From Deltaproteobacteria bacterium (lineage in GTDB: Bacteria > Desulfobacterota > DSM-4660 > Desulfatiglandales > HGW-15), in the NCBI GenBank assembly GCA_019308985.1, contig JAFDHB010000111.1:1-23681 (forward strand): 23,681 bases of DNA, in the 5' to 3' direction. The position numbers and the translations under genes are program-made. Positions 16,638 through 23,681 of the stretch are shown in pieces. The notes below the pieces were generated by a model that had not been told where the DNA came from, searched no databases, and saw only the letters and a list, made by a program, of their open reading frames with translations. Positions within the stretch are counted from its first letter, which is position 1, and each line of letters opens with the position of its first letter.

Positions 16638-17963
16638 ATGTTCGACTCCCTTGCAGAAAAACTGAACAGCACATTCAAGAGGCTAAAGGGCCACGGGGTA
16701 CTCAACGAAAAAAATATCAATGAGGCCCTGAAAGAGGTCCGTCTCGCCCTGCTTGAAGCGGACGTAAACTACAAGGTAGTAAAGAGCTTCGTTCAAGAGA
16801 TCAGAAACCGTGCCTTGGGCAAGGAGGTCTTGCAGAGTCTGACCCCGGGGCAGCAGGTGGTGAAAATAGTCAATGAGGAGTTGGCCCGCCTCATGGGTGG
16901 TGAAAGGGAGGACCTCCAGCTGAGTGGAAGGCCTCCTTTCAAGATAATGCTTGTCGGGCTCCAGGGCAGCGGCAAGACTACTACAGCGGGAAAACTCGCA
17001 TTGTACCTCAAGAAGACGGGCAGAAAACCGTTTCTTGTGCCTGCGGACGTATACAGGCCTGCAGCTATGGAGCAGCTCAACAAGTTGGGCTCCCAGTTGA
17101 ACGTGCCCGTATATCAGCCTGGTGAAGGCCTCGGTCCTGTGGAAATATGCACTGATGCCCTGTTAAGGGCAGGCGGCGTCGGGGCGGAGGTATTGCTGTT
17201 TGATACAGCGGGGCGTCTTCATATCGACGAAGAACTGATGGGGGAATTGGTCAGGATCAAGGAGAAGATCCATCCTACGGAGATACTCCTGGTGGCAGAC
17301 GCCATGACAGGGCAGGATGCTGTTAATGTGGCACAGAAATTCAATCAGCTCCTTGACCTAACCGGGGTAATTCTCACCAAAATGGAGGGAGATGCAAGGG
17401 GGGGCGCTGCCCTTTCCCTGAAGGCCGTAACCGGCAAACCCATCAAGTTTATCGGCGTCGGAGAAAAGCTGGACGCCTTAGAGCCTTTTTTCCCGGACAG
17501 GATGGCCTCGAGAATCCTGGGCATGGGAGATGTGCTGACGCTTATTGAAAAGGCCCAGGCAGAGTTTGATCAAGAACAGGCCATTAAGCTCGAGAAGAAG
17601 CTGAAAAAACGCGAGTTTGATCTCGAGGACTTCCAGACCCAATTGAGACAGATGAAAAAACTGGGCTCCCTCGAACAAATCCTGAGTATGCTGCCTGGTA
17701 TGGGCCAGCTCAAACAACTGAAGAAATTCAAGCCCGATGAAAGGGAATTGGTAAAGATTGAAGCAATAATAAATTCAATGACAAAAAAGGAGAGACGCAA
17801 CTACAGGATCATTAATGGCAGCAGGAGGAAGCGAATCGCGAAGGGGAGCGGGACGACGGTACAGGAAGTCAATAGGCTCCTGAAGAATTTCGCACAGACG
17901 AAAAAGATAATGGAAAAGTTGAGTAAGCAGGGAATGCAGGGCATGCCATCGGTGTTTCGGTAA
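16638..17963 (+). CDS. ffh: Signal recognition particle protein Ffh (SRP54)
   Basis: The GTPase that with 4.5S RNA recognises signal sequences on nascent chains and delivers them to FtsY at the membrane. Residues 1-90 form the N domain (MFDSLAEKLNSTF, NEALKEVRLALLEADVN). The G domain has G1 GLQGSGKTTTAGKLA from 107, G3 DTAGRLHIDEEL, G4 TKMEGDARGG and G5 GVGEKLDALEPF. The M domain (about 295-441) shows MLPGMGQ and RRKRIAKGSGTTVQEVNRLL, with a Met-rich tail. The 441-residue length is normal. ATG 16638 is taken over the in-frame GTG 16626 because Ffh proteins begin MFDSL. It heads the ribosomal/tRNA-modification cluster, the usual place next to rpsP. Confidence 0.98.
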   Translation: MFDSLAEKLNSTFKRLKGHGVLNEKNINEALKEVRLALLEADVNYKVVKSFVQEIRNRALGKEVLQSLTPGQQVVKIVNEELARLMGGEREDLQLSGRPPFKIMLVGLQGSGKTTTAGKLALYLKKTGRKPFLVPADVYRPAAMEQLNKLGSQLNVPVYQPGEGLGPVEICTDALLRAGGVGAEVLLFDTAGRLHIDEELMGELVRIKEKIHPTEILLVADAMTGQDAVNVAQKFNQLLDLTGVILTKMEGDARGGAALSLKAVTGKPIKFIGVGEKLDALEPFFPDRMASRILGMGDVLTLIEKAQAEFDQEQAIKLEKKLKKREFDLEDFQTQLRQMKKLGSLEQILSMLPGMGQLKQLKKFKPDERELVKIEAIINSMTKKERRNYRIINGSRRKRIAKGSGTTVQEVNRLLKNFAQTKKIMEKLSKQGMQGMPSVFR

Positions 17964-17968
17964 TCATT

Positions 17969-18136
17969 AAGCCCGAATTTCGCAAGGGTTGGGGCAAAAC
18001 TCAGAATTGCAAACCCTTTTTGATCTTTTCTATTCACCTTTTTAGTGAATTGATTTTCAAGGGTAGGGGAGCCTTTAGGCCTACAATTTAGGATCGTAAA
18101 CGATCCCCTACCCAAGGGCCTTGCGAAATTCGGGTT
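17969..18136 (+). repeat. Intergenic inverted-repeat element of a second family, directly after ffh
   Basis: AAGCCCGAATTTCGCAAGG (17969-17987) is matched by CCTTGCGAAATTCGGGTT (18119-18136) in reverse complement with one mismatch. Inside, GGGTAGG/CCTACCC encloses GCCTTTAGGC and the hairpin GGATCG-TAAA-CGATCC, a cloverleaf-like fold; TTCAC/GTGAA forms another hairpin. It begins five bases after the ffh stop and has no coding potential. It is unrelated in sequence to the other repeat family here. 18137-18235, up to rpsP, shows no clear promoter. Confidence 0.7.
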
Positions 18137-18235
18137 AAGAGCAGCACCGATGCAGAGCCCCGGTGGCTTGTCTCCTTAGAGGGTAGCGGTAGATTTGCAG
18201 GTAAATTATCATAGACAAGGGGGTGATAGTTCTAA

Positions 18236-18478
18236 ATGGCAGTGCGAATAAGACTAACCAGGATGGGAACAAAGAAGAAGCCGTTCTATCGGATGGTGGC
18301 AGCCGATTCAGAAGCTCCACGCGATGGAAAATTTTTAGAAATCTTGGGGACATATGACCCAACCAAGGATCCGGCTCAGGTAACTATCCACAAAGAAAAG
18401 GTTGAAGCCTGGTTGAAGAAGGGTGCCACGGTTTCGGAACCAGCCAGGGCCATACTAAAGAAAGAAGGGTTAATCTAG
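18236..18478 (+). CDS. rpsP: 30S ribosomal protein S16
   Basis: An 80-residue component of the small subunit, needed for 30S assembly. MAVRIRLTRMGTKKKPFYR, VVAADSEAPRDGKF-type sequence (here MVAADSEAPRDGKF), LEILGTYDP and the GA-TVSEPA segment are diagnostic. AAGGGGGTGA upstream of the ATG is a strong ribosome site. First gene of the rpsP-khpA-rimM-trmD-rplS unit. Confidence 0.98.
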   Translation: MAVRIRLTRMGTKKKPFYRMVAADSEAPRDGKFLEILGTYDPTKDPAQVTIHKEKVEAWLKKGATVSEPARAILKKEGLI

Positions 18479-18538
18479 GGGTTATTCAAGAACAATTTCA
18501 TCGGGTGCACCGGGGGTGATCTCATGAATGGAGGAGCA

Positions 18539-18775
18539 ATGGAGATGAAGGACTTGATCGCATACATAGCAAAGGCGTTGGTGGACAAACCGGAAGAGGT
18601 CGTAGTAACTGAGATCGAAGGCGAGCAGACATCCGTTATAGAGTTGAAGGTTGCCAAGGAAGACCTGGGGAAGGTCATTGGTAAACAGGGAAGAACCGCA
18701 AGGGCAATGAGGACTATCCTCAGTGCTGCTTCAACAAAGATCAACAAGAGGTCAGTACTGGAGATTATTGAGTAA
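18539..18775 (+). CDS. khpA: KH-domain RNA-binding protein KhpA (YlqC family)
   Basis: A small RNA-binding protein of about 78 residues, almost all one KH domain: [19 protein letters not shown], then [20 protein letters not shown] with the GKQG loop that contacts RNA, then [13 protein letters not shown]. In Firmicutes KhpA partners KhpB. The place between rpsP and rimM is the conserved one. Start choice: ATG 18539 or 18545 lie after GGAGGAG; the in-frame ATG 18524 contains that site downstream and is less likely. Confidence 0.92.
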   Translation: MEMKDLIAYIAKALVDKPEEVVVTEIEGEQTSVIELKVAKEDLGKVIGKQGRTARAMRTILSAASTKINKRSVLEIIE

Positions 18776-18777
18776 CC

Positions 18778-19314
18778 TTGAATAAGGTTTCTCCCGAAGA
18801 ATTGCTACTTGTGGGAAAGGTCTTGCGGCCCCACGGGCTGGAAGGGAAGCTTCGAATCTTATCCTATGCGGAATCTCCAAAGTCTTTCTCGAGACCCGGC
18901 ACGCTCATCCTGACGACGGAAAAGGGGGTCTCCCGCGAATTCAGGGTATCCTCTGTAAAGCCACACAAGAACGTGCTTCTGCTGAAGCTAAAGGATCTTA
19001 ACTCCCCGGAAGAGGCCGAAAAGTACAGGGGGGCAGGTATTCACATCAGGAAGTCCGTCCTTGTCCGTGGCGGAGAGGACGAGTTTTTTTGGCATGAGAT
19101 CATCGGTCTTCAAGTTTATCTGAATTCAGGTGAGTACGTAGGTGAAATCAGGGAAATTTTCCGTACCGGGAGCAACGACATTTATGTTGCGAGAAAAGGG
19201 GGAAAAGAGACCTTGATTCCTGCCATTCATGACGTTGTTCAAGAGATTGACCTTGCGGCAAGGAAAATGATCATCAACCCGATGGAGGGGTTACTGGACA
19301 TAAATGAGGTTTGA
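18778..19314 (+). CDS. rimM: 16S rRNA processing protein RimM
   Basis: A 178-residue assembly factor that binds S19 and helps mature the 30S head. The N-terminal RimM domain reads [20 protein letters not shown] and ends near IRKSVL. The C-terminal PRC barrel shows [30 protein letters not shown] and [14 protein letters not shown], all typical. The start is a TTG two bases after the khpA stop; no ATG lies nearby and the RimM motif needs this N-terminus, so translation probably depends on khpA. The 3' end overlaps trmD by 11 bases. Confidence 0.95.
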   Translation: MNKVSPEELLLVGKVLRPHGLEGKLRILSYAESPKSFSRPGTLILTTEKGVSREFRVSSVKPHKNVLLLKLKDLNSPEEAEKYRGAGIHIRKSVLVRGGEDEFFWHEIIGLQVYLNSGEYVGEIREIFRTGSNDIYVARKGGKETLIPAIHDVVQEIDLAARKMIINPMEGLLDINEV

Positions 19315-20050
19315 TATCCTTACTCTTTTTCCAGAACTTTTCACCTCTTTTCTTAAGACAGGTATACTGGGTAAGGCCATCAACAAAGGGCTGGTGGAAG
19401 TGAGGCTCACGGATATCAGAGATTTTGCCAGGGGACCACACCGAGTTACCGATGACCGCCCTTACGGAGGAGGGGACGGCATGGTCATGAAGCCGGGTCC
19501 CATTTACCGGGCCTTGGAGTCCATAGATAGGGTCGAAGAAGGATCGACAGTGATCCTGTTGACCCCGCAAGGGAGATTGTACGATCAGCCCTTGGCATGG
19601 GATCTCTCAAGGCTGAGACAGTTGGTCCTCATTTGTGGTCGATATGAGGGGGTTGACGAGAGGATAAGGGAAAGTTGTGTGGACCTGGAGATCTCCATTG
19701 GGGACTACGTGTTGAGCGGCGGAGAATTGGCCGCCATGGTCATCATAGACACGGTGAGTCGGCTTGTACCCGACGTCCTGGGCGGAGAAATGTCCAACCG
19801 CAATGAATCTTTTGAAGACGGGTTGCTGGAGCACCCTCACTATACCAGGCCAAGAGTCTTTCGTGGCAGAGAGGTGCCGGATGTGCTCCTGTCCGGGAAT
19901 CACGAGAAGATTCGTGCTTGGCGGAGGGCACAATCCCTTAAGAGGACCCTTGAGAGGCGACCGGATCTCCTGGAGAAGGCAAACTTGACGGAGGAGGACA
20001 AGGTAATCCTGGCCAGGCTGAAGGAGGAAATCCGAGGCGAGGTAGGTTAG
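19304..20050 (+). CDS. trmD: tRNA (guanine-N1-)-methyltransferase TrmD
   Basis: Methylates G37 of tRNAs with SAM, preventing frameshifts. 248 residues: [33 protein letters not shown], the knot region [13 protein letters not shown] and [16 protein letters not shown], and the catalytic-Asp segment [13 protein letters not shown] are all present. The C-terminal helical domain ([13 protein letters not shown]) is complete. The ATG lies inside the end of rimM, so the two are translationally coupled. Essential in most bacteria, and nothing looks damaged. Confidence 0.98.
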   Translation: MRFDILTLFPELFTSFLKTGILGKAINKGLVEVRLTDIRDFARGPHRVTDDRPYGGGDGMVMKPGPIYRALESIDRVEEGSTVILLTPQGRLYDQPLAWDLSRLRQLVLICGRYEGVDERIRESCVDLEISIGDYVLSGGELAAMVIIDTVSRLVPDVLGGEMSNRNESFEDGLLEHPHYTRPRVFRGREVPDVLLSGNHEKIRAWRRAQSLKRTLERRPDLLEKANLTEEDKVILARLKEEIRGEVG

Positions 20051-20183
20051 TAGCTTCAAAAAGGAGAGATCACCAGGAGTTGGGGCCGGATGAAGTGTCC
20101 GTCTCGGCAGGTAGTTCCTGTTCTCAAGAAGCCGGCGAGGGTTTGAAAATGTGAACAGTGATATGCTCGCAATAGGCTTGTAA

Positions 20184-20750
20184 ATGCGGCTTTATGTAGG
20201 GTTGGTTCATTACCCGGTTTGCGATAAGAACAATCAGACAATAGCCTCTGCCATCACAACCACGGATATCCACGATATCTCAAGGTTGGCCCGGACCTAT
20301 GGTCTGAAGAGGTTTTACGTGGTAACGCCCTTGGAAGATCAACAGGAGTTGGCAGAGCGCATATTGAGGCACTGGAGGGAAGGTTTCGGCGCTTCCTATA
20401 ATCCCCACAGGAAGCAGGCCTTGGAGTTGGTCTCAATAGTCGCTTCCCTTGATGAAGCCGTCAAGGACATCGAGAGGGTGGAAGGGGAACCTCCCATATT
20501 GGTCGCCACCGACGCCTCAAGGCAGGAGGGAAACCGGCTTGACTACGAGAAGGCAAGAGATATCGTCTGCTCGGAGAAGGCGACCTTGCTCATGCTTGGA
20601 ACGGCATGGGGTTTGGACAGGGCGATAATCATGGAGTCAGACTACATTCTTGACCCCATTGAAGGAGGCACGGATTACAACCACCTGTCCGTGCGAACTG
20701 CGGCGGCCATTATTTTGGACAGGCTTGCAGGAAGAAACCGGAAGATGTGA
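20184..20750 (+). CDS. SPOUT-class RNA methyltransferase (PF09936 / TM1570-like)
   Basis: A 188-residue protein of a family of presumed SAM-dependent RNA methyltransferases typically encoded between trmD and rplS in Desulfobacterota and Thermotogae. Signatures: MRLYVGLVHYPV, TTTDIHDISRLARTYGL, FYVVTPLEDQQ, GASYNPHRKQAL, LVATDAS, then LMLGTAWGLDRAI and YNHLSVRTAAAIILDRL, the last two forming the trefoil-knot SAM site. The target RNA is not known to me. The ATG is preceded only by a weak AATAGG. The 133 bp after trmD hold no gene or clear signal; transcription probably runs through. Confidence 0.9.
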   Translation: MRLYVGLVHYPVCDKNNQTIASAITTTDIHDISRLARTYGLKRFYVVTPLEDQQELAERILRHWREGFGASYNPHRKQALELVSIVASLDEAVKDIERVEGEPPILVATDASRQEGNRLDYEKARDIVCSEKATLLMLGTAWGLDRAIIMESDYILDPIEGGTDYNHLSVRTAAAIILDRLAGRNRKM

Positions 20751-20769
20751 GACAGAGGAGGGATGAAGT

Positions 20770-21114
20770 ATGGATGTCATAGAAAACCTCGAAAAAGAGC
20801 ATATGCGACTTGATATTCCCGAATTCCGGCCTGGTGATACGATCAAGGTCCATGCCAAGATAAGGGAAGGGGATAAGGAGCGGATCCAGATATTTCAAGG
20901 AGTGGTGATTCGCAAGAGGAAGGGGAACACAGGGGCCACCTTTACGGTCAGGAAGGTGTCCTACGGTATTGGTGTCGAAAGGATTTTCCCTCTCCATTCT
21001 CCATTCATCGAAAAGGTTGAGGTCGTAACACGAGGAAAGGTTAGAAGGGCGAGGTTGTATTATCTGAGGAAATTGAGGGGAAAGGCATCTCGTATCAAGG
21101 AGAGAAGGGACTAG
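20770..21114 (+). CDS. rplS: 50S ribosomal protein L19
   Basis: A 114-residue large-subunit protein at the 30S-50S interface. [64 protein letters not shown] and [18 protein letters not shown] are diagnostic. A strong GAGGAGGG precedes the ATG. It follows the SPOUT methyltransferase by 19 bases. Confidence 0.98.
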   Translation: MDVIENLEKEHMRLDIPEFRPGDTIKVHAKIREGDKERIQIFQGVVIRKRKGNTGATFTVRKVSYGIGVERIFPLHSPFIEKVEVVTRGKVRRARLYYLRKLRGKASRIKERRD

Positions 21115-21121
21115 AATCTAT

Positions 21122-21787
21122 TTGGGTCAGCGGGCCTTGAAGAGGTGGAGACATAACTTCCCCTTATTTAGAGAATGGGATCCCTCGGAATTCTCCGACC
21201 CCCTCTATTATGAAAATATGGCCAGGAAGGCCGGCTTTGGCCTGGTAGCAGGTGTGGATGAAGCCGGGAGGGGTCCCCTTGCGGGGCCTGTAGTGGCTGC
21301 AGCGGTTATTATCCCTGAGGGGGTTGCTCTCACGGGCGTACGGGACTCAAAGCAGATGCACCCAAGGGCAAGAGAGGATGCCTTTTCCCTGATATCAGGG
21401 GCAGCCGTTTCCATAGGCATAGGGGTTGTATCCAATCGTTTTATCGATGAGTTTGATATCCTCAGGGCATCCCTGGAGGCCATGAGGCAGGCCGTATCTT
21501 TCTTGGATCCGAGGCCGGATTTTGTCCTTGTTGACGGTATCCAGGCCATTCCCATCTCGTTGCCACAGAAATGCCTGAAGAAGGGAGATCAGCTCAGTCT
21601 GAGCATATCCGCTGCCTCAATTATTGCCAAAGTATACAGGGATAGGATCATGAATGCTTTCCACGACCGGTTTCCCGCGTACGGCTTTCGTACCAACAAG
21701 GGGTACGGCACTCCAGGGCACCTGGATGCCATCAGGAGGTATGGGCCTGCTCCCATTCACAGGAAGACTTTCAAGGGAGTCTGCTAG
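21122..21787 (+). CDS. rnhB: Ribonuclease HII
   Basis: Removes ribonucleotides misincorporated in DNA and RNA of hybrids. Catalytic carboxylates lie in VAGVDEAGRGPLAGPV (Asp-Glu), LTGVRDSKQM and FVLVDGIQAIP; SISAASIIAKVYRDRIM and GYGTPGHLDAIRRYGPAPIHRKTF complete the fold. About 221 residues with a TTG start seven bases after rplS; an N-terminal extension of about 40 residues precedes the core. The nearest in-frame ATG (21218) has no ribosome site and would begin just before the core, so the start is uncertain. AGAAGGGA upstream could serve the TTG. Confidence 0.94.
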   Translation: MGQRALKRWRHNFPLFREWDPSEFSDPLYYENMARKAGFGLVAGVDEAGRGPLAGPVVAAAVIIPEGVALTGVRDSKQMHPRAREDAFSLISGAAVSIGIGVVSNRFIDEFDILRASLEAMRQAVSFLDPRPDFVLVDGIQAIPISLPQKCLKKGDQLSLSISAASIIAKVYRDRIMNAFHDRFPAYGFRTNKGYGTPGHLDAIRRYGPAPIHRKTFKGVC

Positions 21788-21856
21788 AGATCCTCTGGTC
21801 TGTAGTTTTCATGAGGTTGGGAATAGCCGGATATTGTAAGCATGTAGGACGAGGAC

Positions 21857-22225
21857 ATGACAAAGGAGAGACAGGCCCTTGGAAGACTGGGCGAAGAGCT
21901 GGCCTACAGGAGAGTAAAGAGTCTTGGCTACAAGTGTATCGAGCGGAATTACCGTTGTCCCATGGGCGAGGTGGATCTTATAGCCAAAGACAAAGACACA
22001 CTGGTCTTTATAGAGATAAGGACAAGAAAGGGCAGGTCAATTCCCCTTGCAAAAGAGTCAGTCGACCGGAAAAAGAGGAGGAAATTGTCAAAGGTCGCCC
22101 TTCAATACATGAAAGAGAAGAACTGTTTCAATATCCAATCCCGGTTTGACGTGGTAGTAGTAGGCATAGAAGGGAGGGAAAGGCAGATAGAGGTTATACA
22201 GAACGCTTTTGACCTGGAGTATTGA
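21857..22225 (+). CDS. yraN: YraN family (UPF0102) endonuclease-like protein
   Basis: A 122-residue protein with a restriction-endonuclease-like fold: LGRLGEELAYRRVKSLGYK, NYRCPMGEVDLIAKDKDTLVFIEIRTRKG, then a basic helix KKRRKLSKVALQYM. The Glu/Asp of GEVDLI and Glu of FIEIRTR match the PD-(D/E)XK pattern, with Arg in the place of the usual Lys (EVKTR becomes EIRTR). Family function is uncertain; it commonly follows rnhB. AGGA seven bases upstream supports the ATG. The stop codon runs into repeat copy 3. 21788-21856 holds nothing else. Confidence 0.92.
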   Translation: MTKERQALGRLGEELAYRRVKSLGYKCIERNYRCPMGEVDLIAKDKDTLVFIEIRTRKGRSIPLAKESVDRKKRRKLSKVALQYMKEKNCFNIQSRFDVVVVGIEGRERQIEVIQNAFDLEY

Positions 22226-22433
22226 TGGCTTCGTAAAAAGTCCAATTTCTGCGTTGCGCTTCATCCCTGCCCCGTTAAATAGGTACTGGTCGCGCTGAAT
22301 CAAAGGTCTAGGGGGACCTAAGAACATCGTTGGGGCAACAGCCTCTGACGCCTCATCACACGAGATTCGCGCGCCTTGAACTTGAAGCTTTTTACTTTGC
22401 CATCCCAATTTTGACTTTTTGCGAACTCGCCAG
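22224..22433 (+). repeat. MITE-like intergenic repeat, copy 3 (internal 39-bp deletion)
   Basis: It overlaps the last two bases of the yraN stop codon. Left arm GATGGCTTCGTAAAAAG pairs with CTTTTTACTTTGCCATC. The outer ends GATGGCTTCGTAAAAAGTC and, in reverse complement, CTGGCGAGTTCGCAAAAAGTC also match. The left 125 bp are nearly identical to copy 2, including the nested segment's left end (22270-22281). The sequence then jumps at 22348/22349, lacking 39 bp of copy 2 that hold the nested right end and half of the GGCGTAC hairpin. Confidence 0.75.
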
Positions 22434-22463
22434 TATTAGTGTGCATCATCGTGTGAAGAGGGC

Positions 22464-23387
22464 ATGAAAAAGAGAAATGGGGAGAACAAGGAAGCCAAGA
22501 GACCTGATACGTCGGAATACCACGCTGGGACACTTTATGTTGTCTCTACGCCCATAGGAAATCTCCAGGACATTACCTTGAGGGCGATAGAGGTCTTAAA
22601 GGGCGTTGCTTTGATAGCTGCGGAAAGCGCAATGCACACTAAGAGACTTTGTCAGCACTACGGCGTAAGGACCAGATTGACCAGCTACAATCAGCACAAC
22701 AGGAAGGTCAGGGGACCGGAACTGATAAGGAAGCTGAAATCCGGCCTTGATATTGCTTTGGTAACCAACGCGGGAACACCCTGCGTTTCCGATCCTGGGA
22801 CACCGTTGATTCAGGATGCGCACCAGGAGGGCATAAGGGTTACTGCGGTTCCTGGGCCTTCCGCTGTTACGGCGGGGCTTTCCGTTTCAGGCCTCCCGGG
22901 GGAGAGATTCCTGTTTGCGGGATTTCTTTCCAATCGGCCGACCAAAAGGAAGAAGGAACTCGAAGCACTGCGCCAAGTACCGTGGACGATGATTTTCTTT
23001 GAGGCCCCTCATCGCATCGAGGCCACGCTCCAGGACCTGAGGGAGGTCCTTGGTGATCGCAGGATGGTGATGGTAAGGGAGCAGACGAAATTGCATGAAG
23101 AAGTATTTGTCGGCCCTGTTTCCTCCATTATTGACAGCCTGGATCAAGGCGAGCTGAGGGGCGAGTTCACGCTGGTGGTAGAGGGAATGGGCAGGGCCTC
23201 GGCCTCGGTTTCCATTGATGTCGACACCAGGGGAACCATCAAGAGACTCCTGAGGGAAGGAAGCAGTGTAAGGGATATAGCCAGGAGGATTGCCCTGGAA
23301 AGGAGATTGCCTTACAGATTGCTTTACAGGGAGTGCCTGGCCGTCAAGAAGGAGACCATGCACCGACAGGGACAGATAGGCGGATGA
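22464..23387 (+). CDS. rsmI: 16S rRNA 2'-O-ribose C1402 methyltransferase RsmI, with altered motifs
   Basis: A tetrapyrrole-methylase-fold enzyme that modifies C1402 in the decoding centre with SAM. 307 residues: GTLYVVSTPIGNLQDITLRA, TAVPGPSAVTAGLSVSGLP, FAGFL, FFEAPHRI, GEFTLVVEG and a C-terminal helical tail with LPYRLLYREC are normal. Two usually invariant motifs differ: AEDTRHT is AESAMHT (54-60) and VSDAGTP is VTNAGTP (Asn102); RELTK is REQTK. The start ATG 22464 has AGAGGG only one base upstream, rather close, but no alternative fits. It is separated from yraN by repeat copy 3. The reduced match may mean changed activity or substrate; a close paralog of RsmI is the alternative. Confidence 0.88.
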   Translation: MKKRNGENKEAKRPDTSEYHAGTLYVVSTPIGNLQDITLRAIEVLKGVALIAAESAMHTKRLCQHYGVRTRLTSYNQHNRKVRGPELIRKLKSGLDIALVTNAGTPCVSDPGTPLIQDAHQEGIRVTAVPGPSAVTAGLSVSGLPGERFLFAGFLSNRPTKRKKELEALRQVPWTMIFFEAPHRIEATLQDLREVLGDRRMVMVREQTKLHEEVFVGPVSSIIDSLDQGELRGEFTLVVEGMGRASASVSIDVDTRGTIKRLLREGSSVRDIARRIALERRLPYRLLYRECLAVKKETMHRQGQIGG

Positions 23388-23399
23388 ACACCAGCAGAA

Positions 23400-23672
23400 A
23401 TGGAACTCATCAAGACCCTAAAGATCGACAATGATCTGGGACTCCACGCCCGTGCTGCGGCCAAGATAGTGGCCTTGACAGAGCAGTATCAATCGACGCT
23501 TTTCTTCAGCAAGGATGACAGGGAAGTGGATGGCTCCAGTATCCTGGCCATTTTGACTTTGGCCTGCCCAAAGGGATCGGAAATCCAGGCCAGGGCAGTG
23601 GGTGAGGACTCGGAAGATCTCATGAAGGCCCTAAGCGATCTTTTTGAAAACAATTTCGGTGAGGAGCAATGA
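23400..23672 (+). CDS. ptsH: HPr-like phosphocarrier protein
   Basis: A 90-residue HPr: the phospho-accepting His16 lies in DLGLHARAAAKIV (the common HARPAA has Ala for Pro here), and Ser47 in VDGSSILAILTLACPKGSEI corresponds to the regulatory serine. DDREVDG and AVGEDSEDLMKAL are typical. In Desulfobacterota such HPr proteins often serve an incomplete, regulatory phosphotransferase chain rather than sugar import. It begins 12 bases after rsmI with a weak ribosome site, and its stop overlaps the start of the next gene (ATGA). Confidence 0.94.
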   Translation: MELIKTLKIDNDLGLHARAAAKIVALTEQYQSTLFFSKDDREVDGSSILAILTLACPKGSEIQARAVGEDSEDLMKALSDLFENNFGEEQ

Positions 23673-23681
23673 CCACAACGT
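23669..23681 (+). CDS. First codons of the next gene, probably ptsI (3' partial)
   Basis: ATG at 23669 overlaps the ptsH stop (CAATGACC), with GAGGAG just before it. Only four codons (MTTT) and one base are visible, so the identity is inferred from the usual ptsH-ptsI order alone. Confidence 0.45.

Noticed and set aside
22088..22408. Minus-strand frame with a near-duplicate at 12469-12936
   Set aside because: The shared peptide comes only from the repeated element; it has no start signal and overlaps yraN or recN.
12832..22433. Composite transposon or genomic island bounded by repeat copies 2 and 3
   Set aside because: The 9.4 kb between them contain core genes in conserved order (ffh, rpsP, trmD, rplS), and no transposase or integrase is present.

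Overview
The window looks like a chromosomal segment of a Desulfobacterota (deltaproteobacterial) genome, possibly a metagenome-derived contig. The reasons are the gene order ffh-rpsP-khpA-rimM-trmD-(SPOUT methyltransferase)-rplS-rnhB-yraN, a PilY1-type type IV pilus protein, MITE-like intergenic repeats of a kind common in that phylum, and moderately GC-rich coding sequence. No tRNA, rRNA, CRISPR array or transposase gene was seen.

Region 1 (1-10826) is a type IV pilus/adhesion block. It begins inside a giant PilY1-like tip protein whose N-terminus lies upstream of the window. At least six tandem Calx-beta repeats lead into InlB-like and PPC beta domains, then a VWA domain carrying two inserted golvesin-like domains, then the PilY1 beta-propeller, itself interrupted by an FCCH-like insertion. 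As given, the frame is broken at about 1420 inside the repeats, by a repeat-on-repeat junction. A small exported protein of unknown function, a terminator, and a PilB/GspE-type ATPase with its own promoter follow. Region 2 (10827-13249) holds recN between two copies of an intergenic repeat.

Region 3 (13250-16266, minus strand) is a four-gene cluster: a nucleoside phosphorylase, a LigA-like adenylation-domain protein coupled to it by an ATGA overlap, an acylphosphatase, and a lipoprotein with a FlgT-C-like domain. The LigA-like protein keeps the fold signature of NAD-dependent DNA ligase but has substitutions at nearly every catalytic position. It is the most interesting candidate for an undescribed function.

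Region 4 (16267-23681, plus strand) is a translation/RNA-processing cluster: ffh, rpsP, khpA, rimM, trmD, a PF09936-type RNA methyltransferase, rplS, rnhB, yraN, rsmI, then ptsH and the first codons of the next gene, probably ptsI.

Four structured intergenic repeats (three of one family, one of another) each sit directly after the stop codon of a plus-strand gene (pilB, recN, ffh, yraN). This suggests insertion-site preference or a role in transcript 3' ends.
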